Source: Membranipora membranacea
Lineage: Eukaryota > Bryozoa > Gymnolaemata > Cheilostomatida > Membraniporidae
DNA: 64,000 nt
Reading direction: 5' to 3'
Assembly: GCA_914767715.1 (NCBI GenBank)
Contig: OU612071.1
Span: 17,790,948-17,854,947 of the forward strand
Part shown: piece after piece, positions 62,501-64,000 of the stretch
How the letters are laid out: each line of letters opens with the position of its first letter
Numbering within the stretch: the stretch's first letter is position 1
Position numbers and translations under genes: made by a program
Notes under the pieces: model-generated
Database searches by the model: none
What the model was told of the DNA's origin: nothing
Seen by the model: the letters and a program-made list of their open reading frames with translations, nothing else

Positions 62501-63891
62501 TTTTTCAGACGATATCCTGGATGTAGATGGTTGCAAGAGAGGAAAGGTGAAGAATATATTCTCAATTCTTTGCGTGAAATTGGGGTGGTCACACCTGAGC
62601 AGATTGTCAACACATCTGCTGGCCGAGAATACATGGGTGACCTTACTCGACTGTGTAAGTATCAAAGTAAACTTATTAACCCATAGAAATACATTTCTGC
62701 TGGTGACCATAGTTAGGAAACAGCCGAATCTTAATCTGAAACCGATGCAGTAAACAGACAAAGCAAATCATTGAACAAAAAATTTTCATTTTATCTGTGA
62801 CTCCAGTCACATCCTTCTACAAAGATACATCAGAAATCATTCAATAACATGTATCCATTTAGTGGCCAAATGTTTAGAAAGTGTTTCATAATATTCTGAT
62901 GAAACTGAATAAAGTTCTGTGGTTTGTGCAGCTTTTAGATTTGCATATCGTCACAGAGTAAGGATAAGCAGAGGGGACACTTCAATGATCGTTATAGTGC
63001 CTGCGGTTTTTGATTCACTGGGGGAAAATTGTGCACAGCTGGATGCCAAAAACTCATTATCTCTATATGTTATAATGGCATTTTTCTTGCAGACATCTCT
63101 ACCTTTGATGGGCCATAATTCATTCTGTATTTATCCTAAAGCCTGATTTCTAACTTTGCTGGAATGTCCAAGCTTCAAGCTATACACCATATTATTGTCA
63201 TTTTTTGCTAGGATTCATAGGCCAAGAGTAATCCAGGTTTTTAAAATGAGTTTTGTCATATAGATTTACGTGTGACAATTGATAGACGGCTGGTCATCAA
63301 AATTAGGAAATGTCCGTGCATTGACCTAAGCCCTATGTAAATCTATATGATAAAACTCATTTTAAAAACCTGGATTACTCATAGCCTATGTATCCTAGCA
63401 AAAAATGACAATAATATGGTGTATAGCTCGAAGATTGGACATTTCAGAAAAGTTAGAAATCAGTCTTTAGGATAAATACAGAATGAATTATGACCTATCA
63501 AAGGTGGCTATGTCTGCATGACAAAACTCCACTGTAACTTATATATATTCTGAAATTGGCAGGTGGCCAGATTGATGAATTTCCCCCAGTGGATAAAAAC
63601 CCGCAGGCACTATAACGATCATTGAAGTGTCCCCTCTGCTTATCCTTACTCTGTGATATCGTTCTTGGTGTTCCAAAGAAAGCTACCTTCTGAATGGTTG
63701 TCGGCAATGACACTTTGTTAACTCTACATTGCAGTGATATATTATCCTATGAGGGTAATCTCACCTACGGACCCAAAGACGAGCATGTGCAGATATCCAT
63801 TTGTGCCTCTAGAGAACAGGAATCCTCCTCTTGAAAGATATTACTCAATAGTTGATCGCCGGAAAGCTTCCTTCCAAGACTATCCGACGAT
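59585..63891 (+). CDS. Unrecognised multi-exon gene, five internal/3' exons
   Basis: Five exons join in phase with good gt/ag signals: 59585-59720, 61503-61577, 61769-61910, 62509-62654, 63735-63891 (about 218 codons). The first begins VALLVPEYHRTGSTNGQYCC. Later segments are EQLVAMSDFISTCIAQQ, LGRCGERCGVCDGHEELF (a Cys-rich C-x3-C-x2-C-like patch), RYPGCRWLQERKGEEYIL, then YYPMRVISPTDPKTSMCRYPF. After PT the frame either splices at at/gtaagc (63,891) or ends at an ATG-TAA two codons on. The 5' part is missing. I do not recognise the family. Composition and five concordant junctions argue for a real cytoplasmic or nuclear protein; no membrane segment is seen. Large inverted repeats fill introns 1 and 4. 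Confidence 0.65.
60332..61323. repeat. Near-perfect palindrome of about 990 bp in an intron
   Basis: The left arm begins aatcaatattatgactcaat (60,332) and the right arm ends in its complement (to about 61,323). Arms of about 470 bp differ at only about four positions that I could find. The centre (about 60,797-60,870) holds a smaller perfect palindrome (cgggttctcaccagatgtac...) plus one extra repeat of gtacatctggtgagaacccg. There is no coding frame. Confidence 0.9.
62945..63662. mobile_element. Fold-back element in an intron
   Basis: The left arm (from about 62,945: tatcgtcacagagtaaggataagcagaggg...) matches the reverse complement of the right arm (to about 63,662) over about 320 bp with many substitutions and indels. 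The best-preserved inner part is ccaggtttttaaaatgagtt. The spacer is about 60 bp. It lies between exons 4 and 5 of the unknown gene. Confidence 0.8.
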
Positions 63892-64000
63892 GTAAGCGAA
63901 AAGCATCAATATAGTTAGCCAGTGTATCTATCTCCTTTTTATTAAATCAGCAGTTACATAAGCAAACCGAATTGAATACTACCAAACACAGGCACGGGAT

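Overview
The window reads as nuclear DNA of a non-vertebrate metazoan, probably a marine invertebrate. It is AT-rich and intron-dense, with canonical gt..ag splice sites. There are several tRNA-derived SINE families, 5'-truncated non-LTR retrotransposon copies, fold-back elements and microsatellites. The animal gene families are a cAMP-receptor/GPR157-like seven-helix receptor, a Rab GTPase, a TRIM (RING/B-box/coiled-coil/propeller) protein, a BIR-domain protein and a probable fucolectin-type domain. A sponge or other early-branching animal would fit, but the sequence does not prove the phylum. Almost none of the long open frames are genes; the genes were assembled by hand from exons whose splice phases agree.

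Region 1 (1-38,600) is an approximately 18.5-kb direct tandem segmental duplication. Unit A (1 to about 17,885) probably starts before the window. Unit B runs from 18,471 to about 38,600. Each unit holds (i) a minus-strand, exon-by-exon recognisable but broken receptor pseudogene that stops after exon 6, and (ii) a plus-strand ten-exon receptor gene, head to head with it. The unit B receptor is intact (349 aa). The unit A receptor has an in-frame TAG straight after TM7, which would remove its cytoplasmic tail. The units also differ by insertions: a fold-back/SINE cluster and a LINE tail in A, and a 2.0-kb retrotransposon 3' end, an intron-1 insertion and expanded microsatellites in B.

Region 2 (38,040-39,789, minus) is a four-exon Rab32-like GTPase at the right edge of the duplication. 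Its last exon lies inside the duplicated block, so unit A carries an orphan, stop-riddled copy of that exon. This places the duplication breakpoint in a Rab intron. The Rab gene itself has a degenerate P-loop and one in-frame TGA.

Region 3 (42,206-50,009) holds a complete seven-exon TRIM-type E3 ligase (627 aa, minus) and, facing away from it, a plus-strand gene whose visible exons encode the second half of a BIR domain and a novel tail.

Region 4 (50,000-64,000) is sparser. It has two minus-strand exons of a probable F5/8-type/fucolectin domain near 54 kb and an unrecognised plus-strand gene with five phase-consistent exons (59,585-63,891). Two introns of that gene carry large inverted repeats, one a nearly perfect palindrome of about 1 kb. 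Small hairpins, a TTAA-flanked MITE and tRNA-like SINEs fill the rest.
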